Below are positions 15,736 through 26,593 of a DNA stretch of 64,000 nucleotides, in pieces. Positions within the stretch are counted from its first letter, which is position 1. Each line of letters starts with the position of its first letter. The DNA is from Pseudomonas sp. ok272 (GTDB lineage Bacteria; Pseudomonadota; Gammaproteobacteria; Pseudomonadales; Pseudomonadaceae): assembly GCF_900109995.1 (NCBI RefSeq), contig NZ_FOCB01000002.1:414981-478980 (forward strand). The letters run 5' to 3'. Below the pieces are notes generated by a model, which worked only from the letters and a program-made list of their open reading frames with translations, ran no database searches and had not been told where the DNA came from. Made by a program: the position numbers and the translations under genes.

Positions 15736-15945
15736 ATGCCCGAACGAATCGCGTGCTCGCAATACGACGAGCGCCAGTCGAAATGCAAAAGCGGCTTCCC
15801 GCGCATCCATCCGACCTGCTGGGGTGGGCCGTCAGGCTGCCATGCATGCGGCGCCCAGCAAAGCACTCCGATGTGCATGCAGGAAGACCCGCCGTCCCAC
15901 CACCCACGCGAGAACGGCCTACCTCTTGGATGGCCAGCACACTAA
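15736..15945 (+). CDS. Cys-rich phage microprotein
   Basis: A 69-residue protein starting MPERIACSQYDERQSKC, with a strong GGGGAGGAA upstream. Six Cys and several His, including CHACG, suggest a metal-binding fold. No family recognised. Confidence 0.55.
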   Translation: MPERIACSQYDERQSKCKSGFPRIHPTCWGGPSGCHACGAQQSTPMCMQEDPPSHHPRENGLPLGWPAH

Positions 15946-15981
15946 CCACCTTCTGCCGCTATGCGCGGCATGGAGCATCCA

Positions 15982-16194
15982 ATGAAAAAAGAACTGATCA
16001 AGATCAGCGAGTTTCAGCGTCGACGCTGGGGCGAAAACGGAACCCCGCAGTGCCCCCAGGCGATCCGCAATCACATCCGCAACGGCATGGTCCCCGGCGA
16101 GCAGATCGGGAAACTCTGGTACGTTGACTGGACTGCATTCAATCGGTCTGGCGGTAACGACCTGGTGGCAATGGTACTGAAAGGAGCAGCGTGA
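15982..16194 (+). CDS. xis: Excisionase-like protein
   Basis: A 70-residue protein (MKKELIKISEFQRRRWG...). The pattern of a winged-helix MerR/Xis type (KISEFQRRRWG then QAIRNHIRNGMVPGEQIGKLWYVD) matches phage excisionases, which bend att DNA and steer integrase toward excision. The start at 15982 has GGAG six bases upstream; the frame extends to 15961. It lies directly before and overlaps the integrase gene region. Confidence 0.7.
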   Translation: MKKELIKISEFQRRRWGENGTPQCPQAIRNHIRNGMVPGEQIGKLWYVDWTAFNRSGGNDLVAMVLKGAA

Positions 16195-17306
16195 TGGTCC
16201 CAAGGCCGCGCAATACTGCGAACAAGAACCTTCCGCAGAACCTGTACTTCGATGCGCGGCGCTCGACCTATCGCTATCGGCGCCCGACTGATGGGAAGTG
16301 GTTCCAGTTCGGCGCCGACCGCATCAAAGCGATAGATGCCGCGAAGCAACTCAACCTGGAGTTCATGCGCGGTGCCGACCTAGTCGGTGCCGTGCTGGGC
16401 AGTTCCTCGGAGTCGTTCGCTGGCTTCCTGGATCAATACGAGAGTTCGGTGCTCCCTCCGCGCGAGCTGGCCAAGGGCACGCTCGGGCTGTATGCGGTAC
16501 ATTTTCGGCGATTCCGAAAGGCTTTCGAGGGCAAGGCGGTCGACCAAATCAGCATTCGCATGGTCGCCGAAATGCTCGACGCACTCACCCCAAGAACCGC
16601 GAACCAGTGCCGGGCGCTGCTCACTGACATCTTCAACCATGCCGCAGCCAAGGGCCTGTGCCCGGACAACCCCGCCGCGAGCACGATCAATCGCATCGAG
16701 AAGAAGCTACGCAAGCGCCACACCATTGAGGGCCTGAAAGCCATCCGCGAGAAGTCGCCGGCCTGGCTACAGAACGCAATCGACCTGGCTTTGATCACCG
16801 CTCAGCGGCGAACAGACATCCTGGATATGAGGTTCGATGGCGTTCGGGAAGGTCACCTGTATGTGGTGCAAAAGAAAACGGCCAAGGCCAGTGATGCGGC
16901 GTGGATCCGCTTTCGCGTGACGCCAGAACTGCAAGCAGTCATCAGCCGGTGCCGCGACGATGTCGTCTCGCCGTACCTGGTGCACCGCAAGCCTGAGCGC
17001 CTGAAGCAGAAGCAGGCGCAGACCAAGGACCACTGGACGAAGATTGAAGAAAGGTATTTGACGCGGGCATTCAAGGACGCCCGAGAGGCGGCGGATTGCT
17101 ACAAGGGATGGAAGGAGGAAGAAATGCCGGGCTTTCATGAGGTAAGGGCGCTGTCGCTACACCTGTACAAGAAGGCCGGAAAGGATGGGCAGAAAATTGC
17201 GGGGCATGCGAGCGAGGGCATGACCAAAAACTACCAGCGAGACCATGAGGAAGTCATCTGGTCCGAGGCAGTTCCGGACCTGAACATCAGCGAAATCACC
17301 GGGTAG
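16194..17306 (+). CDS. int: Tyrosine integrase, lambda type with arm-binding domain
   Basis: A 370-residue protein. Residues 1-60 are an arm-type DNA-binding domain (NLYFDARRSTYRYRRP), 70-160 the core-binding domain, and 180-350 the catalytic domain. Catalytic residues visible are R205, K228, H315-x-x-R318, H338 and Y347. AAGGAG seven bases before ATG 16194 favours it over the GTG at 16191. The gene ends 90 bp from tRNA-Pro, the expected attachment site, so it is likely functional. Confidence 0.93.
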   Translation: MVPRPRNTANKNLPQNLYFDARRSTYRYRRPTDGKWFQFGADRIKAIDAAKQLNLEFMRGADLVGAVLGSSSESFAGFLDQYESSVLPPRELAKGTLGLYAVHFRRFRKAFEGKAVDQISIRMVAEMLDALTPRTANQCRALLTDIFNHAAAKGLCPDNPAASTINRIEKKLRKRHTIEGLKAIREKSPAWLQNAIDLALITAQRRTDILDMRFDGVREGHLYVVQKKTAKASDAAWIRFRVTPELQAVISRCRDDVVSPYLVHRKPERLKQKQAQTKDHWTKIEERYLTRAFKDAREAADCYKGWKEEEMPGFHEVRALSLHLYKKAGKDGQKIAGHASEGMTKNYQRDHEEVIWSEAVPDLNISEITG

Positions 17307-17338
17307 TTTTGCGCCAGTTTTGCGCGGGTTTTGCGCAG
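17306..17338. repeat. Three tandem 11-bp GTTTTGCGCNN repeats after int
   Basis: GTTTTGCGCCA, GTTTTGCGCGG and GTTTTGCGCAG follow one another without gaps, the first beginning with the last base of the integrase stop. They are spaced one helical turn apart, between int and the attachment site, as expected for integrase arm-type or accessory binding sites. A two-copy version follows the integrase remnant at 54749. Confidence 0.7.
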
Positions 17339-17342
17339 GCAC

Positions 17343-17369
17343 AAAAAAGCCGATCTAGCTGATCGGCTT
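17343..17369 (-). terminator. Intrinsic terminator of tRNA-Pro
   Basis: On the minus strand AAGCCGATC and GATCGGCTT form a 9-bp stem with a 5-base loop followed by a T run. It lies 27 bases past the tRNA 3' end, so termination occurs within the prophage-side sequence. Confidence 0.8.
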
Positions 17370-17395
17370 AAGTGTCTGATTTTACTCAGTAAATA

Positions 17396-17472
17396 TGGTC
17401 GGGACGGAGTGATTCGAACACTCGACCCCTAGCACCCCATGCTAGTGCGCTACCGGACTGCGCTACGCCCCG
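17396..17472 (-). tRNA. tRNA-Pro(GGG)
   Basis: A 77-nt cloverleaf with encoded CCA (minus strand, 17398-17396). The acceptor stem is CGGGGCG/CGTCCCG, and the anticodon stem CTAGC encloses ATGGGGT with anticodon GGG. The 3' end faces the integrase gene, marking it as the probable attB of the prophage to the left. The second att copy must lie outside the window. Confidence 0.93.
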
Positions 17473-17561
17473 ACTAGGCGTGAATTTTGTTCCTCTTCTC
17501 GAAGAACGATGAAGAATATATCGCAAGCTTTTGAAAACTGGAAGTAATTAAAAGCAGAAAT

Positions 17562-17918
17562 TTATTTCTTCAGTACCACCAAGACATCCTCCAGTTCGGA
17601 GATCATCTGGCGGATGAGTTGCTTGTACTGAGTGGTGTCGTCTTTGGCTTCATCACCAGACAAACGTAAACGCGCGCCGCTGATGGTGAAACCCTGGTCG
17701 TATAGCAACGCCCGGATCTGTCGGATCATCAGCACATCCTGGCGCTGATAATACCGACGGTTCCCTGTACGTTTGACGGGGTTGAGTTGAGGAAACTCCT
17801 GCTCCCAATAGCGCAGCACGTGCGGTTTTACCGCACACAGCTCGCTGACTTCACCAATGGTGAAGTAGCGTTTGCCGGGAATGACGGGAAGTTCGTCGTT
17901 ATGACTTGGTTCCAGCAT
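17562..17918 (-). CDS. MerR-family transcriptional regulator
   Basis: A 118-residue protein. Residues about 17-87 form the MerR winged helix ([25 protein letters not shown], then [19 protein letters not shown]), and the rest is a dimerisation coiled coil. There are no effector-domain cysteines. It sits at the end of the pheST-ihfA operon, overlapping ihfA by 20 bases, the standard place for this protein in gammaproteobacteria. Start taken at ATG 17918; a TTG at 17927 is possible. Its target is unknown. Confidence 0.88.
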   Translation of the reverse strand: MLEPSHNDELPVIPGKRYFTIGEVSELCAVKPHVLRYWEQEFPQLNPVKRTGNRRYYQRQDVLMIRQIRALLYDQGFTISGARLRLSGDEAKDDTTQYKQLIRQMISELEDVLVVLKK

Positions 17919-18201
17919 AAGCCTCAACTCGGGCCTTCAACTTCTGCCCTGGACGAAAGGTGACCACACGGCGAGCCGTGATCGGGATTTCTTCTCCCGT
18001 TTTCGGATTGCGGCCAGGCCGCTGACGCTTGTCCCGAAGATCGAAATTGCCAAAACCGGACAACTTCACTTGTTCGTTGTCTTCAAGAGCGTGCCTGATT
18101 TCTTCAAAAAACAGTTCGACCAATTCCTTGGCTTCCCGTTTGTTCAGGCCCAGCTCTTCATACAGACGTTCCGCCATCTCAGCTTTCGTCAAAGCCCCCA
18201 T
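17899..18201 (-). CDS. ihfA: Integration host factor subunit alpha
   Basis: A 100-residue protein with the full HU/IHF fold: [26 protein letters not shown], then the KLSGFGNF turn and the [14 protein letters not shown] arm that kinks DNA. It pairs with IHF-beta to bend DNA at promoters and att sites, and phage integrases of the type beside it commonly need it. Directly after pheT with three bases between. Confidence 0.97.
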   Translation of the reverse strand: MGALTKAEMAERLYEELGLNKREAKELVELFFEEIRHALEDNEQVKLSGFGNFDLRDKRQRPGRNPKTGEEIPITARRVVTFRPGQKLKARVEAYAGTKS

Positions 18202-18204
18202 ACG

Positions 18205-20583
18205 TCACTTCCTTAACGTGGCGTTCAACCTTTGTTCGAGCGAGGTGAGGATATTTTGCGTCGTAGTATTCACCTCATCGTCATTAAGAGTGCGCGATGG
18301 ATGCTGCCAGGTCAAGCCAACTGCAAGGCTTTTTCTATCAGGATCAATACCTTTACCCTGATAGACGTCAAAGAGCCTTAGGTCTGTCAGCCATTCGCCT
18401 GCATTTTCACGGATTACTTCCATGACGGCGCTAGCTGCGACGCCAGTATCGGCCAGTAGCGCAAGATCACGACGCACTTCAGGAAAGCGCGATAACTCGT
18501 GGAATTTAGGCATTTTACCCAGTGCCACTTCAGCCAGAACCAGTTCGAAAACAAACACAGGACGATCCAGGCCCAGGGTTTTCGACAATTCAGGGTGAAT
18601 AGCACCGACAAAGCCGACTTCACGGCCATCACGTTCGATACGTGCCGTTTGGCCTGGGTGCAGGGCAGGATGCTTGCCCGGGACAAAGGTAAACGCGTCC
18701 AGCGCGCCGGCAAAGCCCAGCACCGCCTCCACGTCTGCCTTGATGTCAAAGAAGTCGACGACATCACGACCTTGTGCCCAGCCTTCTGGCAGACGGCTAC
18801 CGCACACTACGCCAGCGAGCATTGGCTCTTGTTTCAGTCCTTCGAGCTGACCAACGAAACGCAGGCCACTTTCGAACAGACGGACGCGATCCTGCTGGCG
18901 GTTCAGGTTGTGTTGCAATGCCTTGACCAAACCCGGCCACAGGGACGATCGCATGGCCGCCATGTCGTTCGAGATCGGGTTTGCCAGCAACAACGGATCG
19001 ACGCCTGGGCTGAACAGTTCGAATTGCTTTGGATCGATAAAGCTATAAGTGATTGCTTCCTGATAACCACGTGCCACCAACAGGCGGCGCAGCTCAGGTA
19101 GGTCGCTGCGCGCTTCAGCCTTGGCTTGTGGCGCCAGACGGGCTTGCGGGTAGCGAACCGGCAGCCGGTTGTAGCCATGCAGGCGAGCCAACTCTTCGAT
19201 CAGATCAACTTCCAAACTGATGTCGAAACGATGGCTTGGCACTTCAATGCGCCATTGCCCTACCCCATCAGCTGAAATCGCCAAGCCCAAGGCGCTGAGT
19301 AGCCGCTCGACTTCGGCCGCATCCATTTCCATGCCCAGCATCTGGGTGATGCGCTGGGCACGCAGGGTAATCGGTGCAATCGACGGCAGATGCTGCTCGC
19401 TGACGGTTTCAATGATCGGGCCTGCCTCACCACCCGTGATGTCCAGCAGCAAACCGGTGGCACGCTCCATCGCTTCGCGGGCTAGCTGCCAGTCAACGCC
19501 GCGCTCGTAGCGGTGCGAGGCATCGGTGTGCAAGCCGTAGGATCGGGCCTTGCCGGCGACGGCAATCTGGTCGAAGAAGGCGCTTTCGAGGAATACGTCG
19601 CGCGTGGTTGCGGACACACCGCTGTGCTCGCCGCCCATCACACCCGCAATGGCCAAGGCGCGGGTATGGTCAGCAATCACCAATGTGTCGCTACGCAAGC
19701 TGACTTCCTGACCATCGAGCAATACCAGCTTTTCGCCCTCGATGGCCATGCGTACACGGATGCCGCCATTGATTTCGGCAAGATCAAATGCGTGCAGTGG
19801 CTGGCCCAACTCCAACATCACGTAGTTGGTGATGTCGACAGCAGCATCAATGCTACGTACATCGGCGCGGCGCAGACGTTCGACCATCCACAGCGGAGTT
19901 GGCTTGGACAGGTCAACGTTACGAATCACTCGCCCTAGATAGCGCGGGCAAGCAGCAGGCGCCAGCACTTCGACAGGACGAACTTCATCGTGAACCGCAG
20001 GCACTACAGGCACCGCTGGGCGACTGACGGGAGCGGCATACAACGCGCCGACCTCACGAGCGAGACCGGCAAGGGACAGACAATCACCGCGATTCGGGGT
20101 CAGGTCGACCTCAATGCTGGCGTCTTCCAGATCCAGATACACGCGGAAATCTTCGCCTACAGGCGCATCGGCCGGTAACTCCATCAGGCCGTCGTCGCCT
20201 TCACCAACTTGCAGTTCAGCTTGCGAGCACAACATGCCGTTGGACTCGACGCCGCGCAACTTGGCCTTCTTGATTTTGAAGTCGCCTGGCAGTTCGGCAC
20301 CGATCATTGCAAATGGAATTTTCAAGCCCGGGCGCACGTTTGGTGCACCGCACACAACCTGGAAGGTTTCCGAGCCGTTACTGACCTGGCATACCCGGAG
20401 CTTGTCGGCATCAGGATGCTGCTCGGTGCTCAGCACCTCGCCCACCACCACGCCACTGAAATCGCCGGCGGCTGGCGTAACGCTATCAACCTCAAGACCG
20501 GCCATGGACAGACGAGCAACCAACTCGTCACGACTTACTTGCGGGCTTACCCAGCCACGCAACCATTGTTCACTGAATTTCAT
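18205..20583 (-). CDS. pheT: Phenylalanyl-tRNA synthetase beta subunit
   Basis: A 792-residue, full-length protein. It carries the N-terminal tRNA-binding (EMAP-like) domain (about 40-150), the B3/B4 editing region (about 200-400), B5, and a C-terminal anticodon-binding FDX-ACB domain (about 700-792, ending in QNILTSLEQRLNATLRK). With PheS it charges tRNA-Phe and edits Tyr. It starts 26 bases after pheS. Confidence 0.97.
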   Translation of the reverse strand: MKFSEQWLRGWVSPQVSRDELVARLSMAGLEVDSVTPAAGDFSGVVVGEVLSTEQHPDADKLRVCQVSNGSETFQVVCGAPNVRPGLKIPFAMIGAELPGDFKIKKAKLRGVESNGMLCSQAELQVGEGDDGLMELPADAPVGEDFRVYLDLEDASIEVDLTPNRGDCLSLAGLAREVGALYAAPVSRPAVPVVPAVHDEVRPVEVLAPAACPRYLGRVIRNVDLSKPTPLWMVERLRRADVRSIDAAVDITNYVMLELGQPLHAFDLAEINGGIRVRMAIEGEKLVLLDGQEVSLRSDTLVIADHTRALAIAGVMGGEHSGVSATTRDVFLESAFFDQIAVAGKARSYGLHTDASHRYERGVDWQLAREAMERATGLLLDITGGEAGPIIETVSEQHLPSIAPITLRAQRITQMLGMEMDAAEVERLLSALGLAISADGVGQWRIEVPSHRFDISLEVDLIEELARLHGYNRLPVRYPQARLAPQAKAEARSDLPELRRLLVARGYQEAITYSFIDPKQFELFSPGVDPLLLANPISNDMAAMRSSLWPGLVKALQHNLNRQQDRVRLFESGLRFVGQLEGLKQEPMLAGVVCGSRLPEGWAQGRDVVDFFDIKADVEAVLGFAGALDAFTFVPGKHPALHPGQTARIERDGREVGFVGAIHPELSKTLGLDRPVFVFELVLAEVALGKMPKFHELSRFPEVRRDLALLADTGVAASAVMEVIRENAGEWLTDLRLFDVYQGKGIDPDRKSLAVGLTWQHPSRTLNDDEVNTTTQNILTSLEQRLNATLRK

Positions 20584-20609
20584 CCTGCTCTCCTAAAAAT
20601 TCGTTACGA

Positions 20610-21680
<1,071 letters not shown>

Positions 21681-21735
21681 ATGACGTTTAACACCTGAGC
21701 CCACAGAGGTGGGCCCGGGTGACTGTCGGGGATAC

Positions 21736-22092
21736 TTAAGCCAAGGTGGCTTTAGCTTTCTCGACAATCGCAGCAAACGCCGCTTTTTCGTTCACTGCCA
21801 GATCAGCCAGAACCTTACGGTCGATCTCGATGGACGCTTTTTTCAGGCCGGCGATGAAACGGCTGTAGGACAGACCGTTGATACGAGCACCAGCGTTGAT
21901 ACGAGCGATCCACAGAGCGCGGAACTGACGTTTTTTCTGACGACGGTCACGGTAGGCGTACTGGCCTGCCTTGATTACCGCTTGCTTGGCAACACGGAAT
22001 ACTCGCGAACGAGCGCCGTAGTAGCCTTTAGCAAGTTTCAGAATTTTTTTGTGACGCTTACGGGCAATGACGCCACGCTTTACACGAGCCAT
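21736..22092 (-). CDS. rplT: 50S ribosomal protein L20
   Basis: A 118-residue, full-length protein. The N-terminal basic extension ([22 protein letters not shown]) threads into 23S rRNA, and the C-terminal globular part (residues 60-118) contacts helices 40-41. It is essential for early 50S assembly and is the translational repressor of this operon in E. coli. 29 bases after rpmI. Confidence 0.98.
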   Translation of the reverse strand: MARVKRGVIARKRHKKILKLAKGYYGARSRVFRVAKQAVIKAGQYAYRDRRQKKRQFRALWIARINAGARINGLSYSRFIAGLKKASIEIDRKVLADLAVNEKAAFAAIVEKAKATLA

Positions 22093-22121
22093 GAGTTACT
22101 TCCTCTATTCTTAACCAAAAA

Positions 22122-22316
22122 TTAACGAAGGCGCAGCATGCGCTCGACTTTTGCCACGTCAGACGGATGCAGCAAGCTGCTACCGCGCAGTTGACGCTTA
22201 CGCTTGGTCGACATTTTGGTCAGGATGTGGCTCTTGAAAGCGTGCTTGTGCTTGATACCGTTAGCAGTTTTCAGAAACCGCTTAGCAGCACCACTTTTAG
22301 TTTTCATCTTTGGCAT
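22122..22316 (-). CDS. rpmI: 50S ribosomal protein L35
   Basis: A 64-residue, very basic protein beginning [19 protein letters not shown], with the conserved [17 protein letters not shown] segment. It lies between infC and rplT as usual and is co-translated with rplT in other bacteria. Confidence 0.98.
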   Translation of the reverse strand: MPKMKTKSGAAKRFLKTANGIKHKHAFKSHILTKMSTKRKRQLRGSSLLHPSDVAKVERMLRLR

Positions 22317-22376
22317 GTTCGGATACTCCGCATTCAGTTGATAAACATAATCGCAAGGCCTGCCGTGCCCTGTTGA

Positions 22377-22928
22377 TTACTTCTTCTTTTTCGGGGCGAT
22401 GACCATGATCAGTTGGCGTCCTTCCATCTTAGGATGCTGTTCGACCGAACCGTACTCAAGCAAGTCACCTTCAACTCGCTTGAGGAGTTCCATCCCCAGC
22501 TCCTGGTGGGCCATCTCACGGCCGCGGAATCGCAAGGATACCTTGGCCCTGTCCCCATCACTCAGGAAACGTACCAGGTTGCGCAGTTTTACCTGGTAAT
22601 CCCCTTCCTCCGTCCCTGGACGAAACTTGATTTCTTTAACCTGAATCTGCTTCTGGTTCTTCTTGGCCGCAGCAATCTGCTTCTTCTTTTCGAAGATCGA
22701 TTTGCCGTAGTCCATCAGCTTGCAGACAGGAGGTACTGCATCGGCGGAAATTTCCACCAAATCGAGCTTGGCTTCTTCAGCCTTAAGAAGCGCGTCTTCA
22801 ATTGACACAATCCCAAGCTGCTCGCCTTCTGCCCCAATTAACCGAACCTCGCGTGCCGAGATATTCTCGTTGATCGGGGCTTTCGGTGCAGCTCGTTTAT
22901 CTTGTCTCATTTCACGCTTAATAATAAT
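22377..22928 (-). CDS. infC: Translation initiation factor IF-3 with probable AUU start
   Basis: From the ATG at 22910 the protein has 177 residues, but the homologous N-terminus ([10 protein letters not shown]) continues upstream to three consecutive ATT codons (22928-22920) behind GGAG. Initiation at one of these ATTs, as in E. coli infC, gives 181-183 residues; the first is used here by analogy with family length. Domains: N-domain (about 15-85), basic linker, C-domain (about 95-183). The rare start lets IF-3 repress its own translation. If the first ATT is used, it overlaps the thrS stop by one base. Confidence 0.93.
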   Translation of the reverse strand: MIIKREMRQDKRAAPKAPINENISAREVRLIGAEGEQLGIVSIEDALLKAEEAKLDLVEISADAVPPVCKLMDYGKSIFEKKKQIAAAKKNQKQIQVKEIKFRPGTEEGDYQVKLRNLVRFLSDGDRAKVSLRFRGREMAHQELGMELLKRVEGDLLEYGSVEQHPKMEGRQLIMVIAPKKKK

Positions 22929-24850
22929 TACTCCGAATCTGGGCGACCACGCCGGGAAACCGCTTGCGCGAGAAACTCAGCGAACTGGGCGACGGGCATC
23001 GAGCCCAGGTCAGCACCTTCACGAGTACGCACAGCGACAGTCTGCATCTCGACTTCCCGATCTCCAATAACCAAGAGATAGGGAACCTTGAGCAAAGTAT
23101 GCTCGCGGATTTTAAAGCCGATCTTTTCATTTCTCAAGTCAGACTTGGCACGAAAACCGCTTTGATTGAGAGTTTTTTCAACTTCAGCGGCAAAATCTGC
23201 CTGTTTATCAGTGATATTCATGATCACTGCCTGAGTCGGAGCCAGCCACGCAGGGAATGCCCCTTCGTAATGCTCGATCAGAATTCCGACGAAACGCTCG
23301 AAGGAACCCAGGATCGCCCGGTGCAACATAACCGGGTGCTTGCGACTGTTGTCTTCGGAGACATATTCGGCTCCCAGACGGATCGGCAGGTTAAAATCGA
23401 GTTGCAAGGTACCACACTGCCAGACGCGACCGAGGCAATCTTTCAGCGAGAACTCAATTTTCGGACCATAGAAAGCACCCTCGCCCGGTTGTAGATCGTA
23501 CGGCAAGCCCGCGCTATCAAGGGCTGCAGCCAGTGCCGACTCTGCGCGATCCCACAACTCATCGGAACCCACGCGTTTTTCCGGACGAGTGGACAGCTTC
23601 ATCTCGATGTCTTTGAAGCCAAAGTCGGCGTAGACATCCATCGTCAGCTTGATGAATGCCGCAGATTCGGCCTGCATCTGCTCCTCGGTGCAGAAGATGT
23701 GGGCGTCGTCCTGAGTAAAAGCACGCACTCGCATGATGCCGTGCAACGCACCGGACGGCTCGTTACGGTGGCAGGCACCGAATTCAGCCAGGCGCAGCGG
23801 TAGTTCACGGTAGCTCTTCAGGCCCTGGTTGAACACTTGCACGTGGCAAGGGCAGTTCATAGGCTTGATGGCGTAATCGCGACTTTCCGACTCAGTGGTG
23901 AACATGTTCTCGGCGTAGTTGGCCCAGTGCCCGGACTTCTCCCATAGGCTGCGATCAACCACTTGCGGAGTCTTGATCTCCAGGTAGCCATTTTCGCGCT
24001 GAACCTTGCGCATGTACTGCTCAAGTACTTGGTACAGGGTCCAACCGTTCGGGTGCCAGAACACCATGCCCGGAGCTTCTTCCTGGGTATGGAACAAGCC
24101 AAGGCGCTTGCCGATTTTGCGATGGTCACGCTTTTCAGCTTCTTCGATACGCTGAATATAAGCCGCCAACTGCTTCTTGTCGGCCCACGCAGTGCCATAA
24201 ATACGCTGCAGTTGCTCGTTCTTGGCATCGCCGCGCCAGTAGGCACCTGACAGCTTGGTCAGTTTGAAGGATTTCAAGAAGCGAGTGTTCGGCACGTGCG
24301 GACCGCGGCACATGTCGACGTATTCTTCGTGATAGTACAAGCCCATTGCCTGCTCGTTCGGCATGTCCTCGACCAGGCGCAGCTTGTAATCTTCGCCACG
24401 CTGGGTGAACACGTCGATCACTTCGGCACGCGGAGTGACTTTCTTGATGACGTCGTAATCTTTCTCGATCAGCAGGTGCATGCGCTGTTCGATGGCTGCC
24501 AGGTCGTCCGGAGTAAAAGGACGTTCGTAGGCGATGTCGTAATAAAAACCATCATCGATGACCGGGCCAATCACCATTTTCGCCGTCGGGTACAGTTGCT
24601 TGACCGCATGGCCAATCAAGTGAGCGCAAGAGTGACGAATGATCTCCAGCCCCTCTTCGTCTTTAGGCGTGATGATTTGCAGGGTTACGTCGCTATCGAT
24701 GATATCGCAGGCGTCAACCAGCTTGCCGCTGACCTTGCCGGCCACGGTAGCCTTGGCTAGACCGGCGCCGATGGATGCTGCGACTTCGGCTACGGATACC
24801 GGATGGTCGAATGAGCGTTGACTGCCGTCGGGAAGAGTAATAGTTGGCAT
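22928..24850 (-). CDS. thrS: Threonyl-tRNA synthetase
   Basis: A 640-residue, full-length protein: TGS domain (1-62, [19 protein letters not shown]), editing domain (about 65-225, with [16 protein letters not shown]), class II catalytic core (about 245-530, with the zinc-binding Cys in [10 protein letters not shown] and later His residues), and anticodon domain (535-640). GAGGAGG lies before the ATG at 24850; an upstream in-frame start to 24883 lacks one. First gene of the translation operon. Confidence 0.97.
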   Translation of the reverse strand: MPTITLPDGSQRSFDHPVSVAEVAASIGAGLAKATVAGKVSGKLVDACDIIDSDVTLQIITPKDEEGLEIIRHSCAHLIGHAVKQLYPTAKMVIGPVIDDGFYYDIAYERPFTPDDLAAIEQRMHLLIEKDYDVIKKVTPRAEVIDVFTQRGEDYKLRLVEDMPNEQAMGLYYHEEYVDMCRGPHVPNTRFLKSFKLTKLSGAYWRGDAKNEQLQRIYGTAWADKKQLAAYIQRIEEAEKRDHRKIGKRLGLFHTQEEAPGMVFWHPNGWTLYQVLEQYMRKVQRENGYLEIKTPQVVDRSLWEKSGHWANYAENMFTTESESRDYAIKPMNCPCHVQVFNQGLKSYRELPLRLAEFGACHRNEPSGALHGIMRVRAFTQDDAHIFCTEEQMQAESAAFIKLTMDVYADFGFKDIEMKLSTRPEKRVGSDELWDRAESALAAALDSAGLPYDLQPGEGAFYGPKIEFSLKDCLGRVWQCGTLQLDFNLPIRLGAEYVSEDNSRKHPVMLHRAILGSFERFVGILIEHYEGAFPAWLAPTQAVIMNITDKQADFAAEVEKTLNQSGFRAKSDLRNEKIGFKIREHTLLKVPYLLVIGDREVEMQTVAVRTREGADLGSMPVAQFAEFLAQAVSRRGRPDSE

Positions 24851-25235
24851 GGCGCCTCCTCTCCTAGTGGTGACCCCTACCAAAGGTCACGTGGGTTGGG
24901 ATGAGCAGCCAGTACGCGATTCAGTCCAGGCCATCCAATGATGAACGCCTGCCTTACAGCGGCAGGAGCCTTGCGGCCAACCGGGAACCGAACCAGAGTG
25001 ACTGGAGATCAAATCAGGGTTATTCAAGTATTTGCCGCTGCTGGCGAGCAGATCGCCCAGAGCCTGAAAATACTTAAGCGCTGGATCCTAGCACAGATGA
25101 GCGCTCATCGCGGCGACGTTGTTTGCAAGCACACACGCTTCAGGCTTGTGCGGCAAAAAATGAACTTGAGATGTACGCTCCCTCTCGAATAGTTTGAAAT
25201 CCACAACCACTTGTTGACCCACAGGAGTTCTACCC
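24851..25235. other. Divergent promoter region thrS / exported protein gene
   Basis: No gene is seen in these 385 bases. A small hairpin (CCTGCC/GGCAGG, about 24950-24968) lies in the presumed thrS leader. No clear threonine-operator mimic of the anticodon arm was identified by eye. Confidence 0.4.
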
Positions 25236-25535
25236 ATGCGCCTGAACCGTATTTTCGCCCTTGCCACCCCGCTGGCCTTGCTGCTTCCTCTGAGCGCACA
25301 GGCTGCATGGCCTGCGGGCGCGAAAGCCAGTTACATGAACGACTGCACGAGTGCTGCAAGCCAAAGCGTTAACGAGACGGTTGCCAAACAGCACTGCGCC
25401 TGTGGCGCCGACGTTCTGGAGAAGAAATTTACGACGGTGGAAATCAAACAGTTGCTGGACAAGAAAAACCCACCGAGCGCGGAACTTCAGAACCGTGCGC
25501 TACAGGAAATCTCCGTCTGTAAAGTTCAAAAATAG
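25236..25535 (+). CDS. Small exported protein, hypothetical
   Basis: A 99-residue protein. Residues 1-23 are a Sec signal peptide (MRLNRIFALATPLALLLPLS, cleavage after AQA). The mature part has four Cys (NDCTS, QHCACG, SVCKVQ), likely forming disulfides in the periplasm, and a helix KKFTTVEIKQLLDKK. AGGAG upstream. Function unknown. Confidence 0.7.
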   Translation: MRLNRIFALATPLALLLPLSAQAAWPAGAKASYMNDCTSAASQSVNETVAKQHCACGADVLEKKFTTVEIKQLLDKKNPPSAELQNRALQEISVCKVQK

Positions 25536-25648
25536 GCCATCTTCCAAGTGTTTTTTGGCGGTTCAGAGGTCGTAAATCGCTCCAAAAACGGTCATTTCAC
25601 ACAATTTACACAGCTTTTATGGCTTTTTTTAATGAATGCTTCAGGAGC

Positions 25649-25670
25649 AAAAACCCCGTAAAACCGGGGC
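25649..25670. terminator. Bidirectional intrinsic terminator
   Basis: CCCCG-TAAAAC-CGGGG is flanked by AAAAA on the left and CTTT on the right, so the T run is better on the minus strand. It separates the exported-protein gene from csp. Confidence 0.5.
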
Positions 25671-25828
25671 TTTCAGCCCATATGAGGCAAGAACTAAGCA
25701 CAAGTTCAGGGTAAACCGTGCGTCCGGGGGGGTCCCAAACCGAACATTTCGACTATGATACCCCGGTGTGCCCAGTTGGCCTGAGCAGCACAGTACTACT
25801 GAAAATATATGTTTCTTGGAGATACACC

Positions 25829-26041
25829 ATGTCTAATCGCCAAACCGGCACCGTTAAATGGTTCAACGATGAAAAAGGCTTCGGCTTCATCACTCCTCAA
25901 GGTGGCGGTGACGACCTGTTCGTACACTTCAAAGCTATCGAAAGCGACGGTTTCAAAAGCCTGAAAGAAGGCCAAACCGTTTCCTTCGTGGCTGAGAAAG
26001 GCCAAAAGGGTATGCAAGCTGCACAGGTTCGCCCAGAGTAA
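25829..26041 (+). CDS. Cold-shock domain protein, CspA family
   Basis: A 70-residue single cold-shock domain with RNP1 KGFGFITP and RNP2 DLFVHF. It binds single-stranded RNA or DNA and melts secondary structure. ATG at 25829 with TTGGAG upstream; the AT-rich stretch before it is a plausible 5' leader. Which paralogue (capB, cspA or cspD) cannot be told here. Confidence 0.95.
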   Translation: MSNRQTGTVKWFNDEKGFGFITPQGGGDDLFVHFKAIESDGFKSLKEGQTVSFVAEKGQKGMQAAQVRPE

Positions 26042-26055
26042 TTTCTCGGCGCACT

Positions 26056-26088
26056 AAAAAAACCCCGTCCATGTGACGGGGTTTTTTA
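26056..26088 (+). terminator. Intrinsic terminator of csp
   Basis: AACCCCGTC and GACGGGGTT form a 9-bp stem with a CATGT loop followed by TTTTT, 15 bases after the csp stop. Confidence 0.9.
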
Positions 26089-26114
26089 TGGGTGCGGCAA
26101 AAGCCGCCAAGCGA

Positions 26115-26429
26115 TCAGCCGCAGTTGACGCGAGTAATCACCAGATTGGCATCGGTGTTCAGATTCAGGCGATCGGAGCGGTACTCCAACGTCATCATGT
26201 CGTTCGGTGTAAGAACCCGTGCAGTTTGCGATCCAGAGCGTGTACGAGCCTGCTCCAGCAATTCGGGAGAAGCCTTCTTGCCCAAGGCAAATTCGGCAGC
26301 CTTTGCCTCACAGCGGCCGTGACCTGCCTCAGCTGCAGCCGGCGCTTTCGCCGACTCGGTGGTCGTGCTGCAACCGGCCAACATGGCAACAGCCAATAAA
26401 GTCCCCAATGAAGCGAGCTTCCAAGGCAT
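26115..26429 (-). CDS. I78-type peptidase-inhibitor-like lipoprotein
   Basis: A 104-residue protein. Lipobox LAGC at about residues 18-21 follows a short signal. The mature part carries the I78 pattern: AEFALGKKASPELLEQAR (about 43-60), RVLTPNDMMTLEYRSDRLNL and a final RVNCG with a Cys likely paired to the one in GRCEA. Known I78 proteins inhibit serine proteases. AAAGGAGG upstream fixes the start at 26429. Confidence 0.75.
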   Translation of the reverse strand: MPWKLASLGTLLAVAMLAGCSTTTESAKAPAAAEAGHGRCEAKAAEFALGKKASPELLEQARTRSGSQTARVLTPNDMMTLEYRSDRLNLNTDANLVITRVNCG

Positions 26430-26593
26430 AACGCCTCCTTTTCGATAGTTAAGCTGAATTCGCGCGACAACCGTCCAAGTATTCGGATTCATGGTTTCGG
26501 CCATTACCTTGCCCTCAAACGCGTCAAGGGCGCAAGTTTGCCTGAGCAACCGAACCGGTTCCGAGCGCAATCGTGACTGAATATGAACAATGC

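Noticed and set aside
17396..17472. Second attachment-site copy inside the window
   Set aside because: I looked for a repeat of the tRNA-Pro 3' end in 1-17300 and found none; the prophage must extend left of the window.
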